Of a DNA stretch of 64,000 nt, positions 26,825 through 36,083 are shown piece by piece. This stretch comes from an uncultured Bacteroidales bacterium (GTDB taxonomy: Bacteria; Bacteroidota; Bacteroidia; Bacteroidales; F082). The stretch spans positions 1 to 64,000 of the forward strand of contig CAMJQC010000001.1 of the NCBI GenBank assembly GCA_946407975.1, written 5' to 3'. The position numbers and the translations under genes are program-made. The number at the start of each line of letters is the position of its first letter. Position 1 is the first letter of the stretch. Under the pieces are notes generated by a model. The model saw nothing but the letters and a program-made list of their open reading frames with translations. It did not search any database and was not told the DNA's origin.

Positions 26825-27202
26825 ATGAAAGGCCTTCGCGTTGCAATTCTCATGCTTCTGATTTCTTTTGCGTCTTGCCATCCCAAGGACAAAACGCCAA
26901 AACCTGATGTTTTGATCGATATGGCGCATATGATCGACCTCATGACAGACCTTCAAATCATCGAAGCAGACTTGAACTATCGTCGTTCTAATGCGGATAA
27001 CATTGGAGCCTTGACAGAATCATACTATGCTCAAGTTTTTGAGCACTACGGCATTACCGAAAGCATTTTCTCACAAAACATGGCCTATTACACCCATTAT
27101 CCAGAGACCTTGGAACGCATCATGGATTCCGTAACGCTACGGCTGACCAAACAGCAAGACCAGCTCAAAAGAGGAAAAGGCGCACAAACCGGTAAAAACT
27201 AA
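26825..27202 (+). CDS. DUF4296 lipoprotein
   Basis: 125 residues, lipoprotein (lipobox ISFASC, C19). The mature part is helical and contains the DUF4296 pattern: a leader such as DVLIDMAHMIDLMTDLQIIEA followed by YYAQVFEHYGIT and FSQNMAYYTHYPETL. The family is restricted to Bacteroidota and its function is unknown. It is the last gene of the recQ transcript. Confidence 0.82.
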   Translation: MKGLRVAILMLLISFASCHPKDKTPKPDVLIDMAHMIDLMTDLQIIEADLNYRRSNADNIGALTESYYAQVFEHYGITESIFSQNMAYYTHYPETLERIMDSVTLRLTKQQDQLKRGKGAQTGKN

Positions 27203-27204
27203 AA

Positions 27205-27224
27205 AAGGCCATTTGCATGGCCTT
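27205..27224 (-). terminator. terminator of the TPR-like lipoprotein gene
   Basis: AAGGCCAT-TTGC-ATGGCCTT is a perfect 8-bp stem. The T-run (six T) is on the minus-strand side, so it best serves the minus-strand gene ending at 27250; it may also slow the plus-strand transcript. Confidence 0.7.
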
Positions 27225-27249
27225 GGTTTGGTTTATAAAAGCAAGATAA

Positions 27250-28308
27250 CTATTTCGTCAATTCACCTGCCAGCAAATCGTTCAGCTTACGTGCAGCATC
27301 CAGCAACATGCTTTCATCGGTAGGTACAGGCAGCTCTTTCTGTTGCATCTTACGCAAAGTCTCTTCAGAGCAGGCCTCCTGATTGCCTTTCACCACCGTG
27401 TATTCGTGGTTAAACGAAGAAGTCACCTCGAAAGGAAAAGCGAAACGGACACGTCCCATATTGATGTCATAGTACTCCAATTGGCCTTTAAGTACGACGC
27501 TCTTGCTCTGTTTATGGTCTGTCACTTCCGCTTTCTTGTCGCCGAGGCTTTCCGTAAATGTCACCGCGTCGTCACGGACGGGCGTCACATTTACTTGAAG
27601 GAGTACCACATTAACCAATAAATCATAATCGACTTTACGAACCTTCTTCAAGTAAAAATTTGAATGGCTTGTCGCCAATTCAGCGGGATCAAAGGCAAGC
27701 ACTGCGGTTTCAAAGCCTTCGGGAAGGCGATAGCCGTATTCATTGGCAAATTCAACCAGCACATTTTCGGATTGGTGCAACAAGGCACGTTGACGAAATT
27801 CCTGGATACGGCTACTTTCAGGATTGGTATGTCGCAACTGCACGATGTATTTCTCTGCCTCTATCGCGTTTTCTTTCGTCCCACTATTGAGCAGTAAATC
27901 GGATTTCGCGATCAAATAGCTTTCAGCCTTATTGCGCGAAACGGTCAATTCATCATCAAGGTCCAGTTTGGCATATTGAATGGCGTTTTTGATACGAGGC
28001 GAAAAATGATCCAAAGCCTCATTTCGGCCTTTCATGCTACGGTAACGCTGATAGATTTCAGGCCAGGCTTCAGGTGCACCCGTGGCCTTCAGGCTTTGAA
28101 TCCGCTCATGATCAGATTGGTTAGCCTTATGGTATGCATTCGCCACCATGTTGATGTCATCCGGATCCGTATTGCCATGCGAAATAGAAGGGGCAAGACG
28201 TTGAATCACTTCGTCATATTGCTGGGCTTCATATAGTTTTCTTGTCGTATTGCACGAAACAAGGGCATAGCCAAGCAGCAACACAAAGAACAGTCTGGTA
28301 TTTTTCAT
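27250..28308 (-). CDS. lipoprotein, helical (TPR-like) N-terminal half, function unknown
   Basis: 352 residues, lipoprotein with lipobox ALVSC. The N-terminal half is helical with TPR-like spacing (LYEAQQYDEVIQRLAPSI, VANAYHKANQSDHERI), as in Bacteroidota outer-membrane assembly lipoproteins. The C-terminal half has beta-type alternation (VVLKGQLEYYDINMG, FPFEVTSSFNHEYTV). I recognise no named family. The start is set at the second Met (28308), which gives a standard MKNTRLFF signal peptide. The gene is monocistronic. Confidence 0.72.
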   Translation of the reverse strand: MKNTRLFFVLLLGYALVSCNTTRKLYEAQQYDEVIQRLAPSISHGNTDPDDINMVANAYHKANQSDHERIQSLKATGAPEAWPEIYQRYRSMKGRNEALDHFSPRIKNAIQYAKLDLDDELTVSRNKAESYLIAKSDLLLNSGTKENAIEAEKYIVQLRHTNPESSRIQEFRQRALLHQSENVLVEFANEYGYRLPEGFETAVLAFDPAELATSHSNFYLKKVRKVDYDLLVNVVLLQVNVTPVRDDAVTFTESLGDKKAEVTDHKQSKSVVLKGQLEYYDINMGRVRFAFPFEVTSSFNHEYTVVKGNQEACSEETLRKMQQKELPVPTDESMLLDAARKLNDLLAGELTK

Positions 28309-28406
28309 AATAAACAAAGATTTACTCTACAAACACTACAAATATCGCACCAAATTATTTATTTGAAAATACGAATGAAAACGCCAGCCGATAAGCAGCA
28401 ATTCGC

Positions 28407-28414
28407 TATTTTTG
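28407..28414 (+). promoter_or_regulatory. -7 promoter box of the polyprenyl synthase gene
   Basis: TATTTTTG, 23 bp before the ATG at 28438. It lies inside the longer frame that starts at 28363, which argues against that upstream start. Confidence 0.6.
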
Positions 28415-28437
28415 TACCCTATAATCTATTCACAGAA

Positions 28438-29409
28438 ATGGAAAAAATAAAACAGTTACAGAAAGAATTCTCTTCTTTCCTCGAGACCTGCAATTATATG
28501 GGTACTCCGTCTGAACTCTATGCTCCCATCGCTTACACGATTCTGCAAAAAGGCAAACGCTTGCGCCCGATGCTTTGCCTTTTGGCCAACGACATGTTTG
28601 GTGGCAACGTAGAAGACGCTCTTTGGCCTGCTTTGGCGTTGGAGACCTTTCACAACTACACTTTAATCCATGACGACATCATGGACAATGCCCCTATTCG
28701 GCGTGGCATGCCGACCGTATGTCGCAAATGGGGTGACAATGCCGCCATCCTTTCAGGCGACGCCATGCACGCCATGGCTTTTGAATTTGCTTTGAAAACA
28801 AAAAAAAGCGCGGAAACAATTCAATTGCTTTGCACGGTAGACCGTGAGGTATGCGAGGGACAACAATACGACATGGAGTTCGAAAGTCGCAAAGAGGTCA
28901 GTATTGAAGAATACTTGGAGATGATCCGGCTGAAAACGGCAGTCCTACTAGCTACCAGCGCAAAGATGGGCGCCATGATTGCAGGAGCCGATGCAGAGAA
29001 TTTGACTAAAATATACGATTTTGGCATCAACTTAGGCATGAGTTTCCAGTTGCAGGACGACATTTTAGACCTCTATAGTAATGTGGAGACTTTTGGGAAA
29101 TGCCACGGAGGAGACATCGCAGACAACAAAAAGACCTATCTGTACTTAAAGGCCATGGAACTGTCCGATGCCAAAGACAAGAAGCGCCTTCAGTGGCTTT
29201 TCTCCATGAAAATAGACCACGACTTGGAAGAAAAAATCGCAGAAGTGCAATCCATCTACGACAAGCTGAACGTAAAAAAAGCCACTGAAGACCTTATCAG
29301 CAACTATGAAGACAAAGCCTTTGCGGCATTATCTGAGATCCATATCCCTGATGAAAGAAAAAAGCATCTCAACGCTTACGCTGAGATGCTTTCAAAAAGA
29401 TCGAAGTAA
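28438..29409 (+). CDS. polyprenyl diphosphate synthase (trans-isoprenyl type)
   Basis: 323 residues. The first Asp-rich motif, HDDIMDNAPIRRG (near 80), and the second, LQDDILDLYS (near 207), define the trans-prenyltransferases that chain isopentenyl diphosphate onto an allylic diphosphate. KGKRLRPML is the IPP-binding segment. Product length (farnesyl, geranylgeranyl or longer, for quinone or carrier lipids) cannot be judged reliably. The gene ends 2 bp before the convergent Lys-rich protein gene. Confidence 0.9.
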   Translation: MEKIKQLQKEFSSFLETCNYMGTPSELYAPIAYTILQKGKRLRPMLCLLANDMFGGNVEDALWPALALETFHNYTLIHDDIMDNAPIRRGMPTVCRKWGDNAAILSGDAMHAMAFEFALKTKKSAETIQLLCTVDREVCEGQQYDMEFESRKEVSIEEYLEMIRLKTAVLLATSAKMGAMIAGADAENLTKIYDFGINLGMSFQLQDDILDLYSNVETFGKCHGGDIADNKKTYLYLKAMELSDAKDKKRLQWLFSMKIDHDLEEKIAEVQSIYDKLNVKKATEDLISNYEDKAFAALSEIHIPDERKKHLNAYAEMLSKRSK

Positions 29410-29411
29410 GA

Positions 29412-29816
29412 TTAGTTTTTCTCTTCTTTTTTGGGAGTAGGCTTATTGGCTTTCTCTTCTTCTTTTAAAACGGCTTTATCAACTTTCTTGCCGTCTTTGG
29501 CTTCGCCTTTGCAGCAGTTCTGCTTAGCATCTTTTACTCCTTTAGCGTCAAGTTTGTTGAGTTTAGCATTTGCTGGTTTGCCTTTAACAGTCTTTTCTTC
29601 TTTGCCTTTAACAACCTTTTCATCGTTCATCTTGTTCTTTTCGCCAATGCTAACAGCAGCAGCTTTCGAATCAGACTTAGAATCGACTTTGATTTCAGTT
29701 TTAGGCTCAGCCTTAGAATCAGATTTTTTTACATCCTGTGCATTAGCACCTTGAATGCTCATGGCACCAATAGCTAAGAAAGACATGATGCCAACCAATA
29801 ATGATGATTTTCTCAT
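29412..29816 (-). CDS. small exported Lys-rich low-complexity protein
   Basis: 134 residues. A good cleavable signal peptide (MRKSSLLVGIMSFLAIGAMS...ANA) is followed by about 107 residues made almost entirely of K, E, D, S, A and N with no aromatic residues. Internal patterns recur: DSKAEPKTEIK, DSKSDSK, KGKEEKTVKGK. A single Cys pair occurs in QNCCKGEAKDG (C102-C103). It is predicted to be intrinsically disordered and periplasmic or secreted. There is no recognisable family. Separate promoter, monocistronic. Confidence 0.75.
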   Translation of the reverse strand: MRKSSLLVGIMSFLAIGAMSIQGANAQDVKKSDSKAEPKTEIKVDSKSDSKAAAVSIGEKNKMNDEKVVKGKEEKTVKGKPANAKLNKLDAKGVKDAKQNCCKGEAKDGKKVDKAVLKEEEKANKPTPKKEEKN

Positions 29817-29879
29817 TTTTAATTAGATTTTATTGTGAATACAATTAGTTTGATGTTTTATTCATTGCAAAAACCGTTC

Positions 29880-29887
29880 CAAAAATA
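29880..29887 (-). promoter_or_regulatory. -7 promoter box of the Lys-rich protein gene
   Basis: TATTTTTG on the minus strand, 63 bp before the start; a TTTG sits 23 bp further upstream at 29911-29914, inside the end of queA. Confidence 0.5.
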
Positions 29888-29904
29888 CACATTTTTTTCA
29901 TCCA

Positions 29905-31116
29905 TCAAGGCAAAAATAAACAGCTATCACCATAACTTAAAAACCGGAACCCATTTTCCATAGCAAAACGGTAGCATTCCTTCCATCGATCACCGATCAG
30001 TGCCGACACTAGCAACAGCAACGTACTCTTAGGTTGATGAAAGTTTGTGATAAGGCCCGTGATGACGCGCATCTGGTAAGACGGGGCAATCATCAAAGAA
30101 GTAGAAGCCTCGAGATGGGTGAGCCGATGCATGTCTAAAAAGCCGAGGATATACTGCAAGGCTTCTTTTACGGGAAGCGGTTCATGCTGCTCATAGGGAT
30201 ACCATTGATCCACATGCAAGGTGCGCATTTCCTTTCCCTGCTCTTTCAACATCATTCCAATCCAATACAGGCTTTCCAACGTACGGGTACTGGTAGTCCC
30301 AACAGGAATGATATCCTTCCCGATATGGCTCATCAAGTTCTCGATCGTCGATTTACGGACAATGATAGTCTCCGAATGCATGGCGTGTTCTCCGATAGTC
30401 TCTGTTGCAACCGGTCGGAAAGTGCCAGCCCCCACATGTAGCGTAACTTCATCGAAAGAGAAACCTTGAGAGCGAAGGCTTTCAAGAAGCGGCTTCGTAA
30501 AATGCAATCCAGCCGTAGGGGCTGCTACAGAACCGTCGTAGCGGGCAAAAACCGTCTGATAACGGTCGCGGTCATCAGGTTCCGCATCCCGATGCAGGTA
30601 AGGCGGCAACGGGATCTCGCCAGCCGCTTCCAAAACGGAAGCAAATGGCAAATGTGACGGCGTCCACGAAAACTCGATTTCCGAATACTGGTCATTCTGG
30701 GCGATGCGATTTGCATTTAGTACGACCTCCTCGTCCCCCACGAGCAACGTCATGGAAAGCAGACCTTCATGCCAACGTTTTGCATTTCCCACCAAACACT
30801 TCCAACGTACTGGTGACGAAGAACTAAAAGCGACTTGATAATCATTATCCGGCTCCAGACAAAACACCTCAACATGCGCACCTGTCGGTTTCCTGAACTG
30901 CAACCGGGCACGGATGACCTTTGTCTCATTGAAGACCAACAAGGCGTTGTTAGGAAGGTATGCTCCGATATGCCTGAATTGCGAAGCCTGAATCTCATCC
31001 TCCTTTAGCACCAACAATTTAGAGGCATCACGCTCAGGGAGCGGATATTTGGCAATGCGTTCCTCTGGCAAAGGATAGTCGTATTCCTCAATGGAAATGG
31101 CTCTGACATCCGTCAT
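29905..31116 (-). CDS. queA: tRNA preQ1(34) S-adenosylmethionine ribosyltransferase-isomerase
   Basis: 403 residues. QueA moves the ribosyl part of SAM onto preQ1 at position 34 of tRNA, giving epoxyqueuosine. Family segments are present: YPLPERIAKYPL-like start (YPLPEERIAKYPLPERDAS), GGxFRPV-type region (HVGAGTFRPV), SVAAPTAGLHFT and NFHQPKSTLLLLVSALIG. The start at 31116 (MTDVRAIS) rather than 31134 is supported by the promoter box ending at 31132. The length is slightly above that of proteobacterial QueA. Confidence 0.93.
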   Translation of the reverse strand: MTDVRAISIEEYDYPLPEERIAKYPLPERDASKLLVLKEDEIQASQFRHIGAYLPNNALLVFNETKVIRARLQFRKPTGAHVEVFCLEPDNDYQVAFSSSSPVRWKCLVGNAKRWHEGLLSMTLLVGDEEVVLNANRIAQNDQYSEIEFSWTPSHLPFASVLEAAGEIPLPPYLHRDAEPDDRDRYQTVFARYDGSVAAPTAGLHFTKPLLESLRSQGFSFDEVTLHVGAGTFRPVATETIGEHAMHSETIIVRKSTIENLMSHIGKDIIPVGTTSTRTLESLYWIGMMLKEQGKEMRTLHVDQWYPYEQHEPLPVKEALQYILGFLDMHRLTHLEASTSLMIAPSYQMRVITGLITNFHQPKSTLLLLVSALIGDRWKECYRFAMENGFRFLSYGDSCLFLP

Positions 31117-31131
31117 AATCGAAATTTTGTG

Positions 31132-31139
31132 CAAAAGTA
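31132..31139 (-). promoter_or_regulatory. -7 promoter box of queA
   Basis: TACTTTTG on the minus strand, 15 bp from the queA ATG, implying a leader of only a few nucleotides. Confidence 0.55.
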
Positions 31140-31162
31140 GGCCATATTTTCCAAAATCCGAC

Positions 31163-31170
31163 TACCTTTG
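31163..31170 (+). promoter_or_regulatory. -7 promoter box of the GtrA gene
   Basis: TACCTTTG, 22 bp upstream of the ATG at 31193. It forms a back-to-back pair with the queA box. Confidence 0.5.
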
Positions 31171-31192
31171 CCACAAAAATCGTCAGGTTTAG

Positions 31193-31603
31193 ATGAAAGC
31201 GATATTAATGAAAATAGAATTGTCAAGAGCGTTTCTGTTTAAATTCTTGAAATTCGGCGTTGTGGGTTTATCTGGCGTTTTCGTCAACTTTGGCATCACC
31301 TATGTCTGTAAAGAATGGCTGAAACTCAACAAATACCTGAGCAACATCCTGGGATTTGTTTTCGCCGCCACCACCAACTATATCCTGAACCGCATCTGGA
31401 CTTTTGAAAGCACCAACCCTCAAATCGGTACAGAATACGCCAAATATTTCATCATTTCATTAGTAGGATTAGGGTTAGACACGCTAACCGTGTATCTCCT
31501 CAATGGGAAACTAAAGTGGAACTTCTACCTCAGCAAAGTCTTTGCCGTCGGTGTTTCCACCTTGTGGAACTTCTTTGGCAACCTCCTGTTTACCTTTGCC
31601 TAA
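31193..31603 (+). CDS. GtrA family membrane protein
   Basis: 136 residues with four transmembrane helices, the GtrA fold. Conserved pieces are FLKFGVVGLSGVFVNFGITY, the NYILNRIWTF segment between helices 2 and 3, and WNFFGNLLFTF at the end. GtrA proteins are proposed to flip or carry lipid-linked sugars for envelope polysaccharide modification. An alternative start at the Met of MKIELS (31208) is possible. It ends 1 bp before the convergent cdd stop. Confidence 0.88.
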   Translation: MKAILMKIELSRAFLFKFLKFGVVGLSGVFVNFGITYVCKEWLKLNKYLSNILGFVFAATTNYILNRIWTFESTNPQIGTEYAKYFIISLVGLGLDTLTVYLLNGKLKWNFYLSKVFAVGVSTLWNFFGNLLFTFA

Positions 31604-31604
31604 G

Positions 31605-32090
31605 TCAGCTCAAAAACTTATCAAGGAAGATAAACGGCATCAGCGACTCGACACCATCAAACACCATGACGGGTCCGACTTCACCTTGACATATCACGCG
31701 AAGAGGCCGTTTGGAGACCTGCTCCACTTCCACCATCACCTGACGGCATGCCCCGCAGGGCGCTACAGGTTCCGCAATAGTCTTTGAACGTGAAAAAGCA
31801 GTGACAGCGAGGGCTTCGACAGCAACTCCCGGATACTGTGACATGGCGGCAAACAGGACTGTGCGCTCTGCACAGAGGCCGCTCGGATAGGCTGCGTTCT
31901 CGATATTGCTGCCTCGCATTATGACACCATTTGCCAGACGAACTGCGGCACCCACGTTGAACTTCGAGTATGGAGCGTAAGCCGTCTTCGCTGCCTCGTG
32001 AGCCACTCGCATCAGTTCGGCATCCTGAGCGTCAAGCTCTTCAACACCGTCATACACCACATAAGGGCAAATAAACTGTTCCTTTTTCAT
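31605..32090 (-). CDS. cdd: cytidine deaminase
   Basis: 161 residues, homotetramer-type cytidine deaminase that salvages cytidine and deoxycytidine to uridine forms. Motifs are the SKFNVGAAV substrate loop, CAERTVLFAA with one zinc Cys and the catalytic Glu, and PCGACRQVM with the other two zinc cysteines. The start overlaps the O-antigen ligase stop by 4 bp, so it is translationally coupled as the last gene of the DUF4271-hemD-rnpA-yidD-S41-ligase-cdd gene string. Confidence 0.94.
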   Translation of the reverse strand: MKKEQFICPYVVYDGVEELDAQDAELMRVAHEAAKTAYAPYSKFNVGAAVRLANGVIMRGSNIENAAYPSGLCAERTVLFAAMSQYPGVAVEALAVTAFSRSKTIAEPVAPCGACRQVMVEVEQVSKRPLRVICQGEVGPVMVFDGVESLMPFIFLDKFLS

Positions 32091-33706
32091 ATTTTTATTT
32101 TTTGAGGGTCTTTTTCAAAACTCGAAGAGTCCTCCCGTTTGAGGCCAAGCAGGAACAACGCACTGAAGAAAGCATAAAACATGGCACCCGCCTGCGTCTC
32201 AATCGTGTCTTCCGGAAACATGGAAAGCACCAGGATGCAAAGGAAAATCGTGTAAAGATAATGGCGATTTCTCTTCGCTGACAAATAAGGATAGAACAAC
32301 ACGACGAGAAACAGCGCCAGCCCGACAACACCAAAGCCAACCGTAATGGACAGATACTGATTGTGGGCTTTGTGGCGAAATTCCTCTTTCAATGGCGAAC
32401 GGAGCTCCTCATACGCTTGGCGGAAAGCGTTGGGCACATCGCCAGTCCCCACGCCAAAGAGCCAGTGTTTCCTGATCAGATACAAAGAAGCACGCGTGTA
32501 TTCAATACGCTGTGAGAGAGAGCCTCCGTTAGGATTATTGAAACGACGATAGACGTTGTATTCGAATATCGTAGAAGACAACCTGGCACGCAGACCTGGT
32601 TGCAACCAATTGTTATAATTGGCCACACCTTGTTCTATGTTTCTGACATCCTCATCGGTGAGCGCCATTACGCCTTCTGCATCCTTTCGCAAGCCTTTTG
32701 AAGTCAGATAACGCGCCAATGTCGATTCAAGGTCCTCCCCGTTGGCTGTCTTGTCGCTCCATGCCAGACCGCTGCGCTTCGGCCAGGTCTCTTGCAGTTC
32801 CTTCCGGCAGTAATACAATCCGACATAACGTCCGTCCTCGACATGATTGTATATCGTGTCGTGCCAATAATCATTTCCTAATGCTGTCTTCTTTTCCAGT
32901 TTGTCGAAATCAACCGTTTCAATTGTCATCATAGGTTTCGCCATACGATAAACCACCATGCTTCCCAGAACCAAGGCCGTCAACGCCAGGACGACAATAC
33001 CGATACGCCAACCCGCACCATTCTTCCAACGCAAAAACGCATAAACGATGGAAACCATCAACGCCGCTGCCAGAACGACATATCCGGACAGCGTTTCAAA
33101 GATATAGACCTGATAACAGAACCAGAGCATCAGCATGACATAGACGACTAGCATCCACTTTGACTTCTGACGTTCAGTATAAAGGTAATAGCCTAAAATG
33201 AAGACACAGAAAACGATTTGCAGACAGAACCGGATATGGCTGATGAAACGGGAGATCTCCCGCACATCTTCATAATCATGTTTCAGATACGCGGCAAAAC
33301 TAAACCATGTAGCCACAAACACGGAGAGTACATACAGCTTGATGAGCCCATCGCCCTGCTTGCGGTTAAGAGCTGGCATCGACGACATGACAAAAGGCAG
33401 CACCAACAAGGGCAATTTGACACGCAGATCCTTGAAAGCATAGGAAAAATCGGAGGTGTAAACGAGTCCGACCACATGCAAAAGATACAGCGAAACAAGA
33501 AGAACGGCGGTCTTATTACGAGAAAAAGCATGCCATTTTGCACTGAAATCCTTATTGACAATGCCGTCGGCAATCCATACCGCTGCCAGCCAAAACTGCG
33601 ACATGCCCATCAGGAAAGGTGAAAGCGTCAGACCAACGGCTGTCAGGACCAAACCGATGAAATAGGCTTGTCGTGTGAGATTCTTTAGCTGGACTTTCTC
33701 AGTCAT
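32087..33706 (-). CDS. O-antigen ligase-like membrane protein
   Basis: 539 residues with about 10-12 transmembrane helices and one large periplasmic loop (about 240-380), the Wzy_C/O-antigen ligase arrangement. The conserved motif HKAHNQYLSITVGFG follows KHWLFGVGTGD near residues 425-460. Enzymes of this class transfer polysaccharide from an undecaprenyl carrier to lipid A core, or polymerise it. The substrate cannot be told. It lies 12 bp after the S41 protease gene. Confidence 0.85.
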   Translation of the reverse strand: MTEKVQLKNLTRQAYFIGLVLTAVGLTLSPFLMGMSQFWLAAVWIADGIVNKDFSAKWHAFSRNKTAVLLVSLYLLHVVGLVYTSDFSYAFKDLRVKLPLLVLPFVMSSMPALNRKQGDGLIKLYVLSVFVATWFSFAAYLKHDYEDVREISRFISHIRFCLQIVFCVFILGYYLYTERQKSKWMLVVYVMLMLWFCYQVYIFETLSGYVVLAAALMVSIVYAFLRWKNGAGWRIGIVVLALTALVLGSMVVYRMAKPMMTIETVDFDKLEKKTALGNDYWHDTIYNHVEDGRYVGLYYCRKELQETWPKRSGLAWSDKTANGEDLESTLARYLTSKGLRKDAEGVMALTDEDVRNIEQGVANYNNWLQPGLRARLSSTIFEYNVYRRFNNPNGGSLSQRIEYTRASLYLIRKHWLFGVGTGDVPNAFRQAYEELRSPLKEEFRHKAHNQYLSITVGFGVVGLALFLVVLFYPYLSAKRNRHYLYTIFLCILVLSMFPEDTIETQAGAMFYAFFSALFLLGLKREDSSSFEKDPQKIKI

Positions 33707-33718
33707 AAATGCTGTTTG

Positions 33719-35377
33719 TTATTTGCCCGAGGCAGGCTTTAACAGTTGTTTGTATTCGTTTTTCCCGTTTGTATTCAATAAAATCTCCGTTGCACGTTTT
33801 AAGTCAGGGTCGTTTTGGATTCCAGCGATTATTCTTCCCTGCTGATAATAATATCGTCCCACAATCTCAGAGCGAAGCAGTTCTTCGACATCCTTGCGGT
33901 TCTTTTCCAAATCGTTTGCCTTATCGGCAGCGAGTGTCGTCTCCAAAGCCTTGATTTGGGCTTCGATCTGGTCATAATAGCCTTCCTCCTTCGCCGCTTT
34001 CTTAAGCAGCTCCAATTGCTTCTCGCTTTCAGTGGTATAAGAAAACGCTTTGTCTTTCACGAATTTGACAAAATCCATATAGATGGCATCGTCGATTTTG
34101 AAAGACTCGGCGGGAGCGATAGTCTTATGTTCGTGGCAGAACTTATTGGCATAATCGAAGATGTAGTTCTTCCCATACAAGTAACTGGTAACTGTAGCAT
34201 ACATATCGCGTTTTACTGCAACATCGGGCATTATGCCGTGACCTTCGTAAACAGTACGGCCGCCTAGTGTCGAAAACGCCTTCCCTAGCGTATCCTGCTT
34301 GTGTTGAGTGCTGTCCTTCTTATGGGAATAGTCGATCTCCTGAATACAGCGGCCACTGGGGATATAATATTTGGCCACCGTAACCTTCATTTGCGTGTTA
34401 TAGCTAAGTGGAAGTATGTTTTGCACGAGCCCCTTCCCAAAAGTGCGTTCGCCTATGATGACGCCACGGTCATAATCCTGAATGGCGCCAGCCACGATCT
34501 CGCTTGCTGAGGCAGAAGAGCCGTTGACAAGAACAGCCAGCGGCAACTGCTCATCAAAAGATTCGTGAAGTGTTGGATGCACACTGTTAGCGTTGGCAGC
34601 CTTACCGCGCATCGAAACGACAGGTTTGCCTTTAGGAATAAACAAATTGACAATATCGACGGCTTCGTTCATCAGACCGCCGCCATTGCCACGCAAATCG
34701 AGGACGAAACCTTTCAACTCGTGTTTCTCCTTCATCTCCACAAGTTTTTCCTTCAGTTCTGCCGCCACATCACGGGTAAAACCGGTAAGAATAAGATAGC
34801 CGATGCCATTATCGAAGACGGTATAATAAGGAATGTTGTCAATCTTGACCTTCTCGCGTTTTAAAACCTTCTCAATAGGCTTCTCCTCCCCATAACGCTT
34901 AATCGTCAGTTTCACCTCAGTACCGGGCTGACCCTTCAGCAACTCGCTCACTTCGGCGGTGTTTTTGTTGTGCGTGTCGATGCCATTCACCGAAAGGATA
35001 ACGTCGCCTGCTACCAGGCCTGCTTTTTGAGCTGGCCAGCCGAAATAAGGTTCAGAGATGCGCGTATACTCGCCATCATATTGAATCAACGCTCCAATGC
35101 CGCCGTATTCGCCCGTCGTGATAAAACGGGCGTTTTCGATCTCTGACTCAGGAATAAAGACCGTATAAGGGTCCAAGCCTTGCAGCATGGCATCGATAGC
35201 CGACTCGTTCAGTTCCGCCGGATTGATCTCATCGACATAATTCAAGTTCAGTTCCTTTAAAAGACTATTGTAGATATCGAGACTTTTTGCAATCTCGAAA
35301 TTATTCTGTTTCTCTTGGGCCAACAAGCCGAAAGGCAAGGCCAGCAACAAGACTAGAGTTAGAATTCTATATTTCAT
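33719..35377 (-). CDS. S41 family C-terminal processing peptidase
   Basis: 552 residues, signal peptide (MKYRILTLVLLLALPFGLLAQ). PDZ domain at about 85-170 (EYGGIGALIQ, VAGDVILSVNGID), then the S41 protease core: GFVLDLRGNGGG, the catalytic Ser region VNGSSASASEIVAGAI and the Lys in GERTFGKGLVQ. It degrades or trims periplasmic proteins. The order yidD, S41 protease, ligase, cdd is compact, with 26 bp to yidD and 12 bp to the ligase gene. Confidence 0.93.
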   Translation of the reverse strand: MKYRILTLVLLLALPFGLLAQEKQNNFEIAKSLDIYNSLLKELNLNYVDEINPAELNESAIDAMLQGLDPYTVFIPESEIENARFITTGEYGGIGALIQYDGEYTRISEPYFGWPAQKAGLVAGDVILSVNGIDTHNKNTAEVSELLKGQPGTEVKLTIKRYGEEKPIEKVLKREKVKIDNIPYYTVFDNGIGYLILTGFTRDVAAELKEKLVEMKEKHELKGFVLDLRGNGGGLMNEAVDIVNLFIPKGKPVVSMRGKAANANSVHPTLHESFDEQLPLAVLVNGSSASASEIVAGAIQDYDRGVIIGERTFGKGLVQNILPLSYNTQMKVTVAKYYIPSGRCIQEIDYSHKKDSTQHKQDTLGKAFSTLGGRTVYEGHGIMPDVAVKRDMYATVTSYLYGKNYIFDYANKFCHEHKTIAPAESFKIDDAIYMDFVKFVKDKAFSYTTESEKQLELLKKAAKEEGYYDQIEAQIKALETTLAADKANDLEKNRKDVEELLRSEIVGRYYYQQGRIIAGIQNDPDLKRATEILLNTNGKNEYKQLLKPASGK

Positions 35378-35403
35378 TTTATTTGATCGTTTTCATGGTT
35401 CAT

Positions 35404-35652
35404 TTAAGGAACAGGGTCATAGCCGCTTCCGCCCCATGGGTTACACGAAAGGACCCGTTTAATCGTCAGCCAGCCACCTTTGACAGCGCCATATTTCTGC
35501 AGTGCCTCGATGCCGTAATTGGAGCAGGTGGGCGTATAGCGACACGACTTCCCGATATAAGGTGAAAGCGTCGCCTGATACACCCTGATCAAGAAAATCA
35601 GGAAGTTCGTCGGCAGCCTTTTAATCCGATGCCATATCTTTCTTGAATTCAT
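35404..35652 (-). CDS. yidD: membrane protein insertion efficiency factor YidD
   Basis: 82 residues. The YidD core is unmistakable: [27 protein letters not shown] and [18 protein letters not shown]. YidD assists YidC-dependent membrane insertion. The start at 35652 (MNSRKIW) overlaps the end of rnpA by 32 bp, the usual arrangement of this pair; a longer upstream frame would be antisense-like and is rejected. Confidence 0.93.
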   Translation of the reverse strand: MNSRKIWHRIKRLPTNFLIFLIRVYQATLSPYIGKSCRYTPTCSNYGIEALQKYGAVKGGWLTIKRVLSCNPWGGSGYDPVP

Positions 35653-36034
35653 GTCTCTTCGCAATTTCTTTGACGGCCTTTCGGGTCTTGTTGAACACTT
35701 CGGCATAAGAATGTACCACCGTGGCATTATAAATTAACGCCACGTCAAGCGATATATTATGCCGATCACATATCTCCTGAAGGCTGCTTTTGTTTTTCCG
35801 CCATGCCTCACGCACCAACCGCTTGACGCGGTTCCGCTTGATGGCGTGATGAAACCGCTTCTTCGACACCGACACCAACATGCGGCACGTAGGCTTCTGG
35901 TCATGAACGGGACGAAAAAGGTAAATGACACGGTATGGATAATAAGAAAAGCCGACCCCTTTTTTAAAAAGGAATTCGACTTCACTTTCTTTGCAAAGAT
36001 GTTCGTATTTTGGAAAATCTTCCATACTTGCCAT
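35621..36034 (-). CDS. rnpA: ribonuclease P protein component
   Basis: About 137 residues. RnpA is the protein cofactor that helps RNase P RNA process tRNA 5' ends. The RNR motif is present ([14 protein letters not shown]) after the conserved [10 protein letters not shown], with the family FLFKKG N-terminal segment. Possible starts are 36034 (MASMEDF) or 36025 (MEDFPKY); both lie downstream of the promoter box at 36054-36061, while the longer frame from 36130 overlaps hemD and is unlikely. Confidence 0.92.
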   Translation of the reverse strand: MASMEDFPKYEHLCKESEVEFLFKKGVGFSYYPYRVIYLFRPVHDQKPTCRMLVSVSKKRFHHAIKRNRVKRLVREAWRKNKSSLQEICDRHNISLDVALIYNATVVHSYAEVFNKTRKAVKEIAKRHEFKKDMASD

Positions 36035-36053
36035 AATCAAGCTGTTGAAATGG

Positions 36054-36061
36054 CAAAAGTA
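36054..36061 (-). promoter_or_regulatory. -7 promoter box of rnpA
   Basis: TACTTTTG on the minus strand, 19 bp upstream of the chosen rnpA start. Gives rnpA-yidD expression separate from hemD. Confidence 0.55.
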
Positions 36062-36083
36062 AGGTTTTTTGCCGAAAAAAGGA

